From NCBI RefSeq assembly GCF_025639885.1, contig NZ_CP106738.1, forward strand, positions 1,612,001-1,676,000: a DNA stretch of 64,000 nucleotides, written 5' to 3'. This document shows, piece after piece, positions 1 to 8,701 of the stretch (position 1 is the first letter of the stretch; every line of letters begins with the position of its first letter). Both the position numbers and the translations under genes were made by a program. Under the pieces are notes generated by a model that saw only the letters and a program-made list of their open reading frames with translations, had not been told where the DNA came from and did no database searches. The DNA is from Roseovarius pelagicus. GTDB lineage: Bacteria > Pseudomonadota > Alphaproteobacteria > Rhodobacterales > Rhodobacteraceae.

Positions 1-2
1 GG

Positions 3-1052
3 CTCATCCGGCAACAGCGGGAGGTGCTTATCGACCTCGCTCGCATCAATGCCGAGCTTGAGGATCGGGTCGCACGGCGGGCCCGCACGATCGAAGCGGC
101 CGAGGCGCGGTTCAAAGCAACCTTCGAGAATGCCGCCGTCGCAATCGGCATCGTCGATGCCCAAGGAAAGCTGGTTAGGGTGAACGAGAGCTTTGCGCGT
201 ATGCTCGGTTACGATGTGAACGCACTGGAGGGATTTGAGCTCGACCGTTTCACCCATCCCGACGACCGGACCAAGGGTACAGCGGCATGGAGGCAACTGG
301 CCAGCGGGGATTCGGATCAATACGAACTGGAAAAGCGGTATCTGCGCAAAGACGGCGAGACCGTCTGGGGCCACACGTCGGTCAGTTGCGTTCGCACTCT
401 TAGCGGTGGAATCGACTACGGAATAAAGATCATCCAGGACATCACCGCCCGCAAACAGTCGGATGAGGCGCGACAGATTCTCGCACGCGAGGTCAATCAC
501 CGCAGCAAGAACCTGATAGCGATCATTCAGGCGATTGCCCGCCGGACCTCGGCGCGCTCGCCGGAGGATTTCGCCACAACATTCGCTCAGCGACTTCAGT
601 CGCTCGCTGCAAACCAAGATCTTCTGATCAGGAGCGACTGGGAAAGCGTCGGTCTGAAAGAACTGGTTTGCAGCCAGATCGAACCCCTCGGGACTGTCGG
701 AGAGCGTTTCGTCCTGTCGGGTCCGCCGATCACGGTTTCGTCTGCGGCCGCGCAGGCTATTGGTATGGCGCTGCATGAATTGGCTACGAACGCTGCGAAA
801 TACGGGAGTTTGAGCAGTGACCAAGGCAAGGTGGAAATTGACTGGACCGTCGACGGCGACGATTTTCGCATGTCTTGGACCGAAACTGGTGGGCCGGAGG
901 CTAAAGAGCCGGACCAGCACGGTTTCGGCACCACGGTGATCGATACGATGATCAGCTCGACGCTTTCCGCGAAGGTCACAATCGACTACACGCCGAAAGG
1001 ACTCGTCTGGCGGCTGTGCTGTCCACATTCAGCGCTAAGCGAGGCCGGTTAG
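3..1052 (+). CDS. PAS-domain HWE-family sensor histidine kinase, 5' end cut by window edge
   Basis: The frame is open to the left edge with no stop, so the first visible GTG (position 24) is probably internal and the gene is partial. Counting from that GTG, a PAS/PAC sensor domain spans about residues 28-145. The phosphoacceptor H-box follows (REVNHRSKN, His159), then the N-box HELATNAAKYG (251-261) and a W-x-E motif (SWTE, Trp285 and Glu287). His plus N-box plus W-x-E is the signature of the HWE kinase family, whose members in Alphaproteobacteria often sense light or redox state or feed the general stress response. No transmembrane segment is visible in the part present, and no cognate response regulator follows. 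Sensed ligand unknown. HWE assignment is firm; the stress-response link is inference. Confidence 0.85.
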   Translation, partial: LIRQQREVLIDLARINAELEDRVARRARTIEAAEARFKATFENAAVAIGIVDAQGKLVRVNESFARMLGYDVNALEGFELDRFTHPDDRTKGTAAWRQLASGDSDQYELEKRYLRKDGETVWGHTSVSCVRTLSGGIDYGIKIIQDITARKQSDEARQILAREVNHRSKNLIAIIQAIARRTSARSPEDFATTFAQRLQSLAANQDLLIRSDWESVGLKELVCSQIEPLGTVGERFVLSGPPITVSSAAAQAIGMALHELATNAAKYGSLSSDQGKVEIDWTVDGDDFRMSWTETGGPEAKEPDQHGFGTTVIDTMISSTLSAKVTIDYTPKGLVWRLCCPHSALSEAG

Positions 1053-1250
1053 GGTGACTACACCACGCGTGGGTAGCAGGCTTGTCACAAACCTTCGACA
1101 ACCTAATCTTTTCGCAAAAAACAAGACACTGACCATCAGTTAAGAGCGCAGCTTACTCTGGCCTTCCTCATCGTATCGGAGCAAGCATCCCGGCGGGAAC
1201 TGATGGTGCCTTCAGCGCGTTCTATCCTTGTCAAAAAGAGGTGTTATCTA

Positions 1251-1433
1251 ATGCCAGCCAGATCCAAAGCCCAGCAGAAAGCAGCCGGTGCCGCACTTTC
1301 CGCAAAGCGCGGCGAAACCAAGAAATCCGACTTGGTCGGCGCGTCAAAAGAGATGTATGAGAGCATGACCGAGGAGGAGTTAGAAGAACTCGCTTCGACG
1401 GATCGCAAAAACCTTCCCGACAAGAAAAGCTGA
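1251..1433 (+). CDS. DUF3008 family small hydrophilic protein
   Basis: A 60-residue protein starting MPARSKAQQKAAGAALSAKR, rich in Lys, Glu, Ser and Ala, with the SKEMYESM and EEELEE segments typical of DUF3008 (Pfam). The function of the family is not established; members are small, charged and probably unstructured, and often sit near stress genes. I choose the ATG at 1251 because GAGGTG lies just upstream at about 1239-1244 and the family is about 60 residues long. An upstream in-frame ATG at 1203 would add 16 non-conserved residues. It is a single gene between the histidine kinase and a 331-base gap, followed at once by a hairpin. Confidence 0.8.
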   Translation: MPARSKAQQKAAGAALSAKRGETKKSDLVGASKEMYESMTEEELEELASTDRKNLPDKKS

Positions 1434-1764
1434 GAGCCAGCGTTTCGGAGGAATGCCTAAACATTCCTCCCCGAGGATTTGAACCGACCGAAATCCGGAT
1501 TATCCTCGTAAAAAACTCGGGAAGAGCCTTCGGCCTGTCTAGGGTTTGGTTCGTGAACAGATATGCCCCCTGCGGTACGGATGATCTCGAGCTTCTCGCA
1601 AGCGGCTTTTCTCATACATTACATGTCCCATACATCATCGCAGCGAGGTGGATGATCGATTTCGTTCGCGATTTTGAATTAACAGAGCGATCTGCTTTTT
1701 TGTAGCGACCGGATACAAAGTGACCTATCGGCCTGCCCAGCACAGCTTCTTTTAGCAGATCTTT
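1434..1764. other. Gene-free stretch between DUF3008 and the Rieske gene
   Basis: Apart from the hairpin at 1447-1470 I see nothing supportable here: no long frame, no RNA gene and no convincing terminator for the convergent minus-strand operon that ends at 1765. The stretch is more AT-rich than its surroundings between about 1600 and 1700. Confidence 0.5.
1447..1470 (+). terminator. Hairpin after the DUF3008 gene
   Basis: Perfect 9-bp inverted repeat GGAGGAATG / CATTCCTCC with a 6-base loop, 13 bases after the stop codon. No T-run follows, so it is only a candidate terminator or mRNA-stabilising stem. Confidence 0.5.
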
Positions 1765-2898
1765 TCACTCTCCAGTCAAAGCCTTTCTATAAGCGGACAG
1801 CGTCAGGCGATTCACGAACATTGTTGCCTCTTCCTGATTGGTAACGTAGCGCGCGCGCGGCATACGCCCGCTGCGCAGGCCCGCTTGCTGGATTTGGGTA
1901 GCGCCCTGATCTTCGGAAAAAGTTTGATCCCAAAGGTCGATCCAGCGCTTACCCATTTCAGTATCGCTACCCTTGCGCAGTAGGCAGTACATAAATTTCT
2001 TGGACGTTTCCGGCCCTGTCGGGATCGCCTGATGCAACAGCAAGAGGTCGTCCTGCCGCATGATCGTGGACCCTGGGTAGAACTGGAACGCCCGCTGTGA
2101 CCGGGCTTTGAGTTTGCCATGCTCAGCAGGGCGTGCGTCCGGAGAAAACGAGAAGGTCATGCAGTTATCGAATTCTTCGTAGGTGAAAGCCCCGATGTTG
2201 GTCTCAAAGGCATCTCCGAAGCTGGTCGAGTGAATCGTGGGGCAGTGATAGCATTCGGTGTTGTTATCGTACCAAAGCTTCCAATTGGATTGGAAGTCGT
2301 AGTCGATTGTACGAACGAGATTGTAATTATCGAGATAGAATTGCGGATCAGTTTCATACCCGATGTTTCTGGTATAGTCCGCAATCTTTGGGTGATGAGC
2401 GAGGAAAGGCGTAGCTTCCGGGTCGGCGTTTACAAAAACCGCAGGGCCCCAGGTATCCACCGCAATCGGCAACAAGGACATTTCGGACTTGTCAAAACCT
2501 GGCTCCTGCTTCGTATTCGGTGCACCGCGCAGGCTGCCGTCAAGGTTATAGCTCCAGGCGTGGTAACGACACGTTAGCGTATTGCATTTGCCGGTTTCGG
2601 TCGCGACCGTGTAGCCACGGTGACGGCAGAGGTTCACGAAACCGCGCAGCACGTTATCCCGCCCGCGGACCACCACCACCGGCACATCTCCGGCACGGCC
2701 CACGACCGTATCGCCCGGTTCGCTCAGTTGATGAACTGGCGCAAACAGCAGCCAACTCTTATTGTAGATATGCTTCATATCAAAGTCATAGATATCCGGA
2801 TCAGAATAGAAGTTTGCCGGAAATCCCCAACCCTGATCAAGATTGGTCTGCAGGTCGTCAAGGTCTATGCTTGGTGCGGGCTTGAAGGGCTTGTTCAT
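1765..2898 (-). CDS. Rieske-type ring-hydroxylating/N-demethylating oxygenase alpha subunit
   Basis: 377 residues, a usual length for Rieske oxygenase alpha subunits. The [2Fe-2S] Rieske site is Cys91-x-His93 ... Cys110-x2-His113. The catalytic mononuclear iron site is N-x-x-E-C-Y-H-x4-H (Glu215, His218, His223). The bridging position is Glu rather than the Asp of aromatic dioxygenases. Quaternary-amine oxygenases such as the carnitine monooxygenase CntA are reported to use Glu there. Last gene of the minus-strand operon, overlapping the ProV gene by 4 bases (ATGA), so substrate import and oxidation are probably coupled. Likely role: oxidative removal of a methyl or side chain from a betaine-type compound (glycine betaine, proline betaine, carnitine and TMAO-like molecules are all possible). 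No ferredoxin-reductase partner is encoded nearby. Family certain, substrate not. Confidence 0.85.
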   Translation of the reverse strand: MNKPFKPAPSIDLDDLQTNLDQGWGFPANFYSDPDIYDFDMKHIYNKSWLLFAPVHQLSEPGDTVVGRAGDVPVVVVRGRDNVLRGFVNLCRHRGYTVATETGKCNTLTCRYHAWSYNLDGSLRGAPNTKQEPGFDKSEMSLLPIAVDTWGPAVFVNADPEATPFLAHHPKIADYTRNIGYETDPQFYLDNYNLVRTIDYDFQSNWKLWYDNNTECYHCPTIHSTSFGDAFETNIGAFTYEEFDNCMTFSFSPDARPAEHGKLKARSQRAFQFYPGSTIMRQDDLLLLHQAIPTGPETSKKFMYCLLRKGSDTEMGKRWIDLWDQTFSEDQGATQIQQAGLRSGRMPRARYVTNQEEATMFVNRLTLSAYRKALTGE

Positions 2899-3929
2899 GG
2901 TTTTCCTCCTAATTGACCGGATATGGCGGCCACAATTTGCTGTGCAGTTACGGTGCCGCAGAGTTCATGGGTTGCGTCGTCCAGCACAGACACCGGTCCC
3001 TTGGCACCGACGACCTTGCTCAACGCGAGCTCCAGCGTGTCGCTGCGGCGCAAATCGCTGGCATGCGGCACCGCACCATTGGGCGTTTTCATGATTGCCG
3101 CTACTCGCAGGGCGCGGCCGCGATTTACGTTAGCTACAAACCGCTGGATGTAGTCATTGGCAGGCTGCAGGATGATCTCTTGTGGCGAACCAACCTGCAC
3201 CAATTCGCCATCCTGAAGGATCGCAATCCTGTCACCGATCGCCAGCGCTTCGTCGAGATCATGTGTGATGAAGATGATCGTCTTGTTCAACTCGCGTTGT
3301 AGGTCGAGCAAAACGGTTTGCATGTCACTGCGTATAAGAGGGTCCAGAGCTGAAAATGCCTCGTCCATCAACAGGATATCGGGATTGGTGGCGAGGCCAC
3401 GGGCCAGGCCAACGCGTTGCTGCATGCCACCCGAAAGTTCATGGGGATAGCTGCCCTCATAGCCCTGCAGGCCAACCTTAGAGATCCATTTTCGAACAGA
3501 ATCCTCCCGTGCGTTGCGGGCGTCACCGCGCACCTCTAACCCATAGGCGACATTATCCAGCACGGTGCGGTGCGGCATTAAGCCGAAGTTCTGAAAGACC
3601 ATGCTGATCTTGGTTTGCCGCAGATGCTGCAATTCGCGGGGTGACAGCGACAGGATATCCTGCCCGTCAATGATGATCGCACCGGATGTCGGGTCGATCA
3701 GCCGGTTGAAATGACGGATCAGCGTCGATTTCCCAGACCCCGACAAACCCATAATCACATGAACCTTGCCCTCCGCCATGTCGAGTGACACATTGCGAAG
3801 CCCAACAACATGATTGTGCTGCGCTTGGATATCCGACTTGGACAGATCGCCATTAAGTAATGGCACAATGGATTTCGGATATGCACCGAAGACCTTTGAG
3901 ACTTTCTTGACCTCGATCTTGCTCATCAC
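2895..3929 (-). CDS. proV: Glycine betaine/proline-type ABC transporter ATP-binding protein
   Basis: 344 residues. Walker A ([10 protein letters not shown]), ABC signature (LSGGMQQRV) and Walker B (ILLMDEAFSALDP) are intact, followed by the D-loop and the switch His in FITHD. The C-terminal tail after about residue 280 resembles a shortened CBS-type extension as in ProV/OpuAA-class ATPases; only one weak CBS-like half is visible. It energises the inner-membrane permease encoded immediately upstream (overlap of 4 bases). With ProW and ProX it forms a complete importer for a quaternary or tertiary amine. Placement with a Rieske oxygenase suggests catabolic rather than osmoprotective use; that is inference. 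Confidence 0.92.
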   Translation of the reverse strand: MMSKIEVKKVSKVFGAYPKSIVPLLNGDLSKSDIQAQHNHVVGLRNVSLDMAEGKVHVIMGLSGSGKSTLIRHFNRLIDPTSGAIIIDGQDILSLSPRELQHLRQTKISMVFQNFGLMPHRTVLDNVAYGLEVRGDARNAREDSVRKWISKVGLQGYEGSYPHELSGGMQQRVGLARGLATNPDILLMDEAFSALDPLIRSDMQTVLLDLQRELNKTIIFITHDLDEALAIGDRIAILQDGELVQVGSPQEIILQPANDYIQRFVANVNRGRALRVAAIMKTPNGAVPHASDLRRSDTLELALSKVVGAKGPVSVLDDATHELCGTVTAQQIVAAISGQLGGKP

Positions 3930-4792
3930 GTTTCCGATCGCTGGCTGATATGGCGCATCTGGCGTTTTCCGTAGGCCTGCGTGATCCGATCAAAGATGAT
4001 CGCCAGCGCAACAATCCCAATGCCGCCCACAACGCCTTTGCCAACATCCAGCCGCTGGATGCCCACAAGAACCTGTTCCCCCAAACCGCGCGCGCCGATC
4101 ATCGAGGCAATCACGACCATGCCGAGCGCCATCATCGTACACTGGTTGATCCCTGCCATGACATTAGGCATCGCGAGCGGAAACTGCACTTGCATGAGCT
4201 GTCGCAGCTTGCCAGTGCCAAACGCGGCCGAGGCTTCCATCACTTCCCGATCGATCAGACGGATGCCCAGATTAGTCAACCGCGCCAGTGGCGGCACGGC
4301 ATAAATCACCGTTGCGATGATCGCAGGCACCTTGCCCAGACCGAACAACATCACCGCCGGCACCAGATAAACAAAAGGCGGCACTGTCTGCATTGCGTCA
4401 AGAACAGGGGTCAACACGCCCTGCAGCCGATTGCTCTGTGACATGAGGACGCCGAGCGGCAGGCCGATCATCACCGATAGCAGAACGGCGACGATCATCA
4501 GGGCCATTGTTTGCATCGTCAAATTCCACAGACCGAGCGAACCAACGAGGATCAGGCAAGAGCCGACGATGACCGGCAGTTTCCAGCTGCGGCTGGCATG
4601 CCAGCTAAGAGCGCAGAGCAAGATTATGACACCCCACCAGGGTATCGTGAGCAGTGCCCATTCGATCCAGATCAGAACCGACAAAATGAAATCGGACACA
4701 ACTTCGAACTGATCGCCATAACCAGTGATCAGCCAGTCGAGCGCTTCGTTGACCCACCTTTCCAGCGGCCATTCCAGTGATTTCGGGAACAT
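3926..4792 (-). CDS. proW: Glycine betaine/proline-type ABC transporter permease
   Basis: 288 residues, strongly hydrophobic, with about six transmembrane segments and the binding-protein-dependent transport permease fold. The EAA-like loop lies around residues 185-205 (EVMEASAAFGTGKLRQL), where the ATPase docks. The N-terminal segment (about residues 1-45) is amphipathic, then a hydrophobic segment begins, as in ProW. Overlaps the ProV gene by 4 bases and lies 66 bases downstream of the binding-protein gene; all are read on the minus strand. Forms the membrane channel for the amine substrate delivered by ProX. Confidence 0.92.
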   Translation of the reverse strand: MFPKSLEWPLERWVNEALDWLITGYGDQFEVVSDFILSVLIWIEWALLTIPWWGVIILLCALSWHASRSWKLPVIVGSCLILVGSLGLWNLTMQTMALMIVAVLLSVMIGLPLGVLMSQSNRLQGVLTPVLDAMQTVPPFVYLVPAVMLFGLGKVPAIIATVIYAVPPLARLTNLGIRLIDREVMEASAAFGTGKLRQLMQVQFPLAMPNVMAGINQCTMMALGMVVIASMIGARGLGEQVLVGIQRLDVGKGVVGGIGIVALAIIFDRITQAYGKRQMRHISQRSET

Positions 4793-4858
4793 GAGGCGAT
4801 CTCCAGTGGGGTGGAAGCTCTACGGCACCGTTTAGGACGGCACCGTCGAGCAGTTGGT

Positions 4859-5848
4859 TCAGAGTGCAGCCTTGACCTTGGCCGCAACATCTGCGGGCAC
4901 CCATTGGCTCCAGGTGGCCTCTTGCGTCTTGAGAAAGTTCAGCGCGGCATCGTCACGGTCCGCGCCTGAGTTTTCCTGCATATACGCAAGCATTTGACTG
5001 ATCTCTTTGGAGTTAGTCTTGAGACTGCTAAAGAACGTCTCGAGAGCGTCGGCCTGAGCGACAAAGTCCGCGCTGCCACCGACATGCGCTTCTGCGAGAG
5101 CAAAGGCGCAGGCATTCGCATTCGAGCCTTCACAAGCCGGTTCCTCTAGCTTGATCATGTCATAGAGGCCCATGACCCAGGTGGGTTCCCAATAGTAGCC
5201 CACAATCGGCTTGCCCCGTTTATAGGCCGAGGCGAAAGCCGCATCGAGCGCCGCGCCCGAACCCGGCTTGAAATTCGTGAAAGAATCCAACAGGTTGTAT
5301 GCCTCCAGCTTGTTGTTGTTCGTCTGCTCACAGCCCCAGCCGATCGGGCAGTTGAGAAACCGGCCCTTGCCAGGAGCTTCAGGGTCGGCGAACAGGTCCT
5401 TGTATTTTGACAAATCTTCCACGGATTTCAGATCTGTCGCCATCGCCTCGATTCCGCGCGAACTGTCCCCGTCGATAACATATCGCGGCACGTACCATCC
5501 TTCGGTTGCATCCGAGTAGATGACACCCAGATCGACCGCACCGGCCTCAAGGGTTTTGCCCCAAATCTCGACGTTGTTGGAGGGCCAGATATCCATGAAG
5601 ATGTCCACGTCGTTCTTTTGTAACGCAGTGAACAGCGGCACCATCGCGCCTGTGACCATCTCGACTTGGCAGTCATAACCAGTTTCTATGATCTTCCCGG
5701 CGATCGAGTTGAGCACCTGCACCGCATCCCAGTTGCCGTCCGCCAGTTTGACTGGTCGATCCAGTTCGCAGGCCGATGCAGCCATCGGCATGGCCAATCC
5801 TGCCGCCAAGGCAACCATGGCCAGTTTGGTGTACGACGAATTTTCCAT
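4859..5848 (-). CDS. proX: Periplasmic substrate-binding protein, OpuAC/ProX family
   Basis: 329 residues from the preferred ATG at 5848, which has GGGGAG 7 bases upstream; another ATG five codons earlier lies before this ribosome site. The signal peptide is clear (hydrophobic AMVALAAGLAMPMAASA, cleavage before CELDRP). The mature part is an OpuAC-type quaternary-amine binding protein, with Trp/Tyr-rich segments (FMDIWPSN, ATEGWYVPRY, IVGYYWEPTWVMG) that would form an aromatic cage, and a CPIGWGCE segment as seen in the TMAO-binding protein TmoX and relatives. The exact ligand (betaine, choline, TMAO or similar) cannot be decided from sequence. First transporter gene downstream of the metallophosphoesterase. 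Confidence 0.9.
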   Translation of the reverse strand: MENSSYTKLAMVALAAGLAMPMAASACELDRPVKLADGNWDAVQVLNSIAGKIIETGYDCQVEMVTGAMVPLFTALQKNDVDIFMDIWPSNNVEIWGKTLEAGAVDLGVIYSDATEGWYVPRYVIDGDSSRGIEAMATDLKSVEDLSKYKDLFADPEAPGKGRFLNCPIGWGCEQTNNNKLEAYNLLDSFTNFKPGSGAALDAAFASAYKRGKPIVGYYWEPTWVMGLYDMIKLEEPACEGSNANACAFALAEAHVGGSADFVAQADALETFFSSLKTNSKEISQMLAYMQENSGADRDDAALNFLKTQEATWSQWVPADVAAKVKAAL

Positions 5849-5902
5849 GATGTATCTCCCCATAGGTTGTTTGTTGCGTAGTTGTTTGCTGCGCTGGTTT
5901 GG

Positions 5903-7897
5903 CTAACCAGAGGTCTCGACAAGTAGAAGGGCCTCAGGATGCTGTGCCCCAAGCGTTGAAATTGGGCCTGATTTCCGAGTATCGGGGTCGTGCCAGATGG
6001 CGTTGGTGGGTTGGGTATGCGCCTTGCCGCAAAGCTCCGTGGCCACCCCAAGCATCAGTGTCGTCCCATCCTCCGCGTGCAAGCTGTGGGCAGATCCCGT
6101 TTTCCAATTGCCGCCCGCAAGACGCGGCGCCAAAGCCGTCAGCATGCGCCCGGCAAGACGTGGATTGAACCTCCGGTCGACAAGACCTGTCCGGACGAAA
6201 TATCCCCGGTCGGCATCTGCGAAAGTGTCCAGCACTACATGCGTATGGGTTGCGCCGGTAGCGGCCATCACCGCCTCGCCGATGCGCAGGGCATTGGCGC
6301 GGTCGTCGCAGAAATCGGCCCAAGGGCTTCCTGTCGTAGATTTGACGTAAAGCACCGGCAGTTTGCCCGTTCTTTCCCCGAATTCGTCAAGGCGGGTAAT
6401 CGCGGGGTGCGGGTCGACCTCGCGAGATATCGAAAAAACAAAGCCGTCGATGGCAGCGCCTTGCGCAACGGCAAAATCTGCCAGTTCGTCCATCTCATCA
6501 AGGCTGAATCCGTGGCTGATCAGGTGGTTGTAGCGCCCGCCCGACGTTTTGGCGGCATCCTTGCGGTTAACACGCGACAGCAGCAGCGGAACACCTGTCG
6601 CCTCTTTCAGCGCAAGGATTGCGGGCAGCAGGCTTTTGCGCTGGTCCCAGCTGATGACGACTTCCAGACGGTCGATCAGATCGGCGTGATCCGTGAGCGC
6701 CTGCGCGGTTGCGGAGTCCGGCAGGTCGTACATATACACGTGAAAACGATGGCCCAACGGGCGCAGTAGCGTCATCCGGCGGCGAACTTTGTCGTCCAGC
6801 AGATCCTGTACCGGCACGCGCATTCCTGACAGGCCCATTTCCCACAACGCCATCACCGGATAATCGTTACGAGCTGTCTTGCGGCGAAACTCGTCCACTG
6901 CGCCTGACGGCGCCACCGTCATCTCTTCGGCCCAGCTGTGCCGCATATCCACGCTGACACGCGGCAAGGTCGTGCGTTTGACATGCGTGCGCGGGTAACT
7001 GGCAGGCTCGTCCAGCGCATCTTCGGCGAGGCAGCGCCCGTAGGTGCGGTGATAATGCGTTACATGTCCCGTTTCGTAGATTTCCAGAGTCACGAAACCC
7101 AGTTTGGCGGCGTCATTTCGACCGAACTGATCTCCGCCATCGATACGATACATCTCGGAGTAGTCGTGACGCACGAAACAGGTGGACGGCATCACATACA
7201 TCGCCGTTTCACCATACATATCGTACCAGAAGTTATGGACATGCGCGCTGAACAAGGCTTCGGGCTTGTGGCGCTCGATCAGGCCCAACAGCCAGCTGCG
7301 CCCGGGCTCGTCGATATTGTCGTAGCTGGTCGGCTCGGCGGGGTCGGACACATAAAGTGGATAATGAATGAAGAAGAAGGTGCGCTGTCCCTGCGAACTC
7401 TGCAGATCCTTTTCGAGCCAGGATTTTTGCGTCGCCTCGGCGGGATCACCTGAGTTGATCAGTGACGCATTGAGCACGACGAAATGCACGTCCGCATGAT
7501 CGAAGCTGTAGAAATGCTTGCCGAAATGCTGCTCATAAATCGCGATGTTTTGGGCATTCACCATGCCTGCAGGCATCCAGTCCACAGGCTTGTCGCCGAT
7601 GTCATGGTTGCCGGGAACCAAATGCAGCGGAATGGACAACGCCCCGGCGATTGAATGGAAATTTTCGGCCGCCTGCGCATAGCTTGGCAACTCCGGCACC
7701 GGGTTGATCATGTCCCCCATATGCACAGCGAAGGCCGCGTCACTTTGGGCGATCTGCGCAAAAACATGCCGCGCACGCGGATTCGCTTCGGCATTCGCTG
7801 GGTAGGGCGAGGCCGAGAAATCCTCACGCTCGTTCACATGAGTGTCGGACACAAGCGCCACTTCAAACAATTTTCGCCCCGCGGTCTGTCGGCTCAT
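5903..7897 (-). CDS. Calcineurin-like metallophosphoesterase with long C-terminal domain
   Basis: 664 residues. The N-terminal half (about 10-290) is a complete metallophosphoesterase domain: D18-x-H20, G61-D62, G96-N97-H98-D99, His178 and the A-H219-x-H221 motif (usually GHxH), all the ligands needed for a dinuclear metal site. The C-terminal half (about 310-664) is not one I recognise. It alternates predicted strands and helices and could be a TIM-barrel-like fold, but that is a guess. No signal peptide, so cytoplasmic. Its start overlaps the stop of the GntR gene by 4 bases, and proX follows 54 bases downstream. The context suggests release of an amine (for example choline) from a phosphodiester or phosphoester, or processing of another island metabolite. 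Substrate unknown. Confidence 0.75.
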   Translation of the reverse strand: MSRQTAGRKLFEVALVSDTHVNEREDFSASPYPANAEANPRARHVFAQIAQSDAAFAVHMGDMINPVPELPSYAQAAENFHSIAGALSIPLHLVPGNHDIGDKPVDWMPAGMVNAQNIAIYEQHFGKHFYSFDHADVHFVVLNASLINSGDPAEATQKSWLEKDLQSSQGQRTFFFIHYPLYVSDPAEPTSYDNIDEPGRSWLLGLIERHKPEALFSAHVHNFWYDMYGETAMYVMPSTCFVRHDYSEMYRIDGGDQFGRNDAAKLGFVTLEIYETGHVTHYHRTYGRCLAEDALDEPASYPRTHVKRTTLPRVSVDMRHSWAEEMTVAPSGAVDEFRRKTARNDYPVMALWEMGLSGMRVPVQDLLDDKVRRRMTLLRPLGHRFHVYMYDLPDSATAQALTDHADLIDRLEVVISWDQRKSLLPAILALKEATGVPLLLSRVNRKDAAKTSGGRYNHLISHGFSLDEMDELADFAVAQGAAIDGFVFSISREVDPHPAITRLDEFGERTGKLPVLYVKSTTGSPWADFCDDRANALRIGEAVMAATGATHTHVVLDTFADADRGYFVRTGLVDRRFNPRLAGRMLTALAPRLAGGNWKTGSAHSLHAEDGTTLMLGVATELCGKAHTQPTNAIWHDPDTRKSGPISTLGAQHPEALLLVETSG

Positions 7898-8649
7898 TTC
7901 TGGAATTCCTCATCTATAGTGATGTCGATCTCGAGATTCACGAAATCGCCCCGGTACTTGGTGTTGCCAACGTAGAGCACCGCGCCTTGGGCATCGGTGA
8001 TCACCCGCTTCACGTCGCCGATAGCAGCGTTCACAGGCAGATCGAGATGCTCCGCCGTTTCCGGGTCGGCGGTCGTGAAGGAAATCGTTTGATGCATCCG
8101 CCCGCCAGCGATTTCAGGCGATTTTGCGAGAAGCGGGATGACCATCTCGCGGTCATAGCCTTCACGGTTTTGCAGATAGATATCTTTGCGCAGGTGAATA
8201 TTGATCACCGCATAAGGTGTCGTATCCGTCATGTGGATACGCCGCATGAAGTGATAGGGCCCGCATAGCTTGCCGATTTTCGGATGGATCAGCGGCGTGA
8301 GCGGCTCATCTGACGCGACCAAGACCTTTGCCCGCCTGCCCTTCAGGTGATCCAACAGTGAGCGGAAGCTCGTGTCGAAATGCAATGAACGTGTGCTTGC
8401 CTCGTTTGATTTGACGTAGGTGCCGCTGCCCTGTCGCCGCTCTACCAAGCCCTCCGCCTCAAGGACGGCCACGGCATTGCGGACCGTCACGATGGATACG
8501 TCAAACTCCTTTGCCAGCTTGGAAATGGCGGGTAATTTTTCGTTGGGCGCGTAGATACCTTGCAGGATATTCCGCCGTAACCCACCCGCAATTTGCAGGT
8601 ATAGTGCGCTGCGATCTCGCGCCTTACGCGTGAATATTCTGTTCTGCAT
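7894..8649 (-). CDS. GntR family transcriptional regulator, HutC/UTRA type
   Basis: 251 residues. An N-terminal winged helix-turn-helix (about 14-82, with KLAKEFDVSIVTVRNAVAVL and the wing RRQGSGTYV) is followed by a UTRA ligand-binding domain (about 95-245), which marks the HutC subfamily. It is the first gene of the minus-strand operon with the metallophosphoesterase, proXWV and the Rieske gene, so it most likely represses its own operon until a pathway metabolite binds. Paired operator-like repeats lie directly upstream of its start (see 8656-8684). Confidence 0.9.
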   Translation of the reverse strand: MQNRIFTRKARDRSALYLQIAGGLRRNILQGIYAPNEKLPAISKLAKEFDVSIVTVRNAVAVLEAEGLVERRQGSGTYVKSNEASTRSLHFDTSFRSLLDHLKGRRAKVLVASDEPLTPLIHPKIGKLCGPYHFMRRIHMTDTTPYAVINIHLRKDIYLQNREGYDREMVIPLLAKSPEIAGGRMHQTISFTTADPETAEHLDLPVNAAIGDVKRVITDAQGAVLYVGNTKYRGDFVNLEIDITIDEEFQK

Positions 8650-8655
8650 TACGCC

Positions 8656-8701
8656 ATCCTATCTTATAGTCATCCTAATAATAGAATCAATTTTTTGTCA
8701 A
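8656..8701 (-). promoter_or_regulatory. Putative promoter and operator of the GntR-led amine operon
   Basis: Read on the minus strand, TTGACA (8696-8701) and TAGGAT (-10-like, about 8672-8677) are separated by 18 bases. Two direct copies of ATCCTA-N3/4-ATAG on the plus strand (8656-8669 and 8672-8684) overlap the -10 region and the space up to the start codon, where repressor binding would block transcription. The second copy also contains the near-palindrome CTAATAATAG. Inferred from sequence only. Confidence 0.45.
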
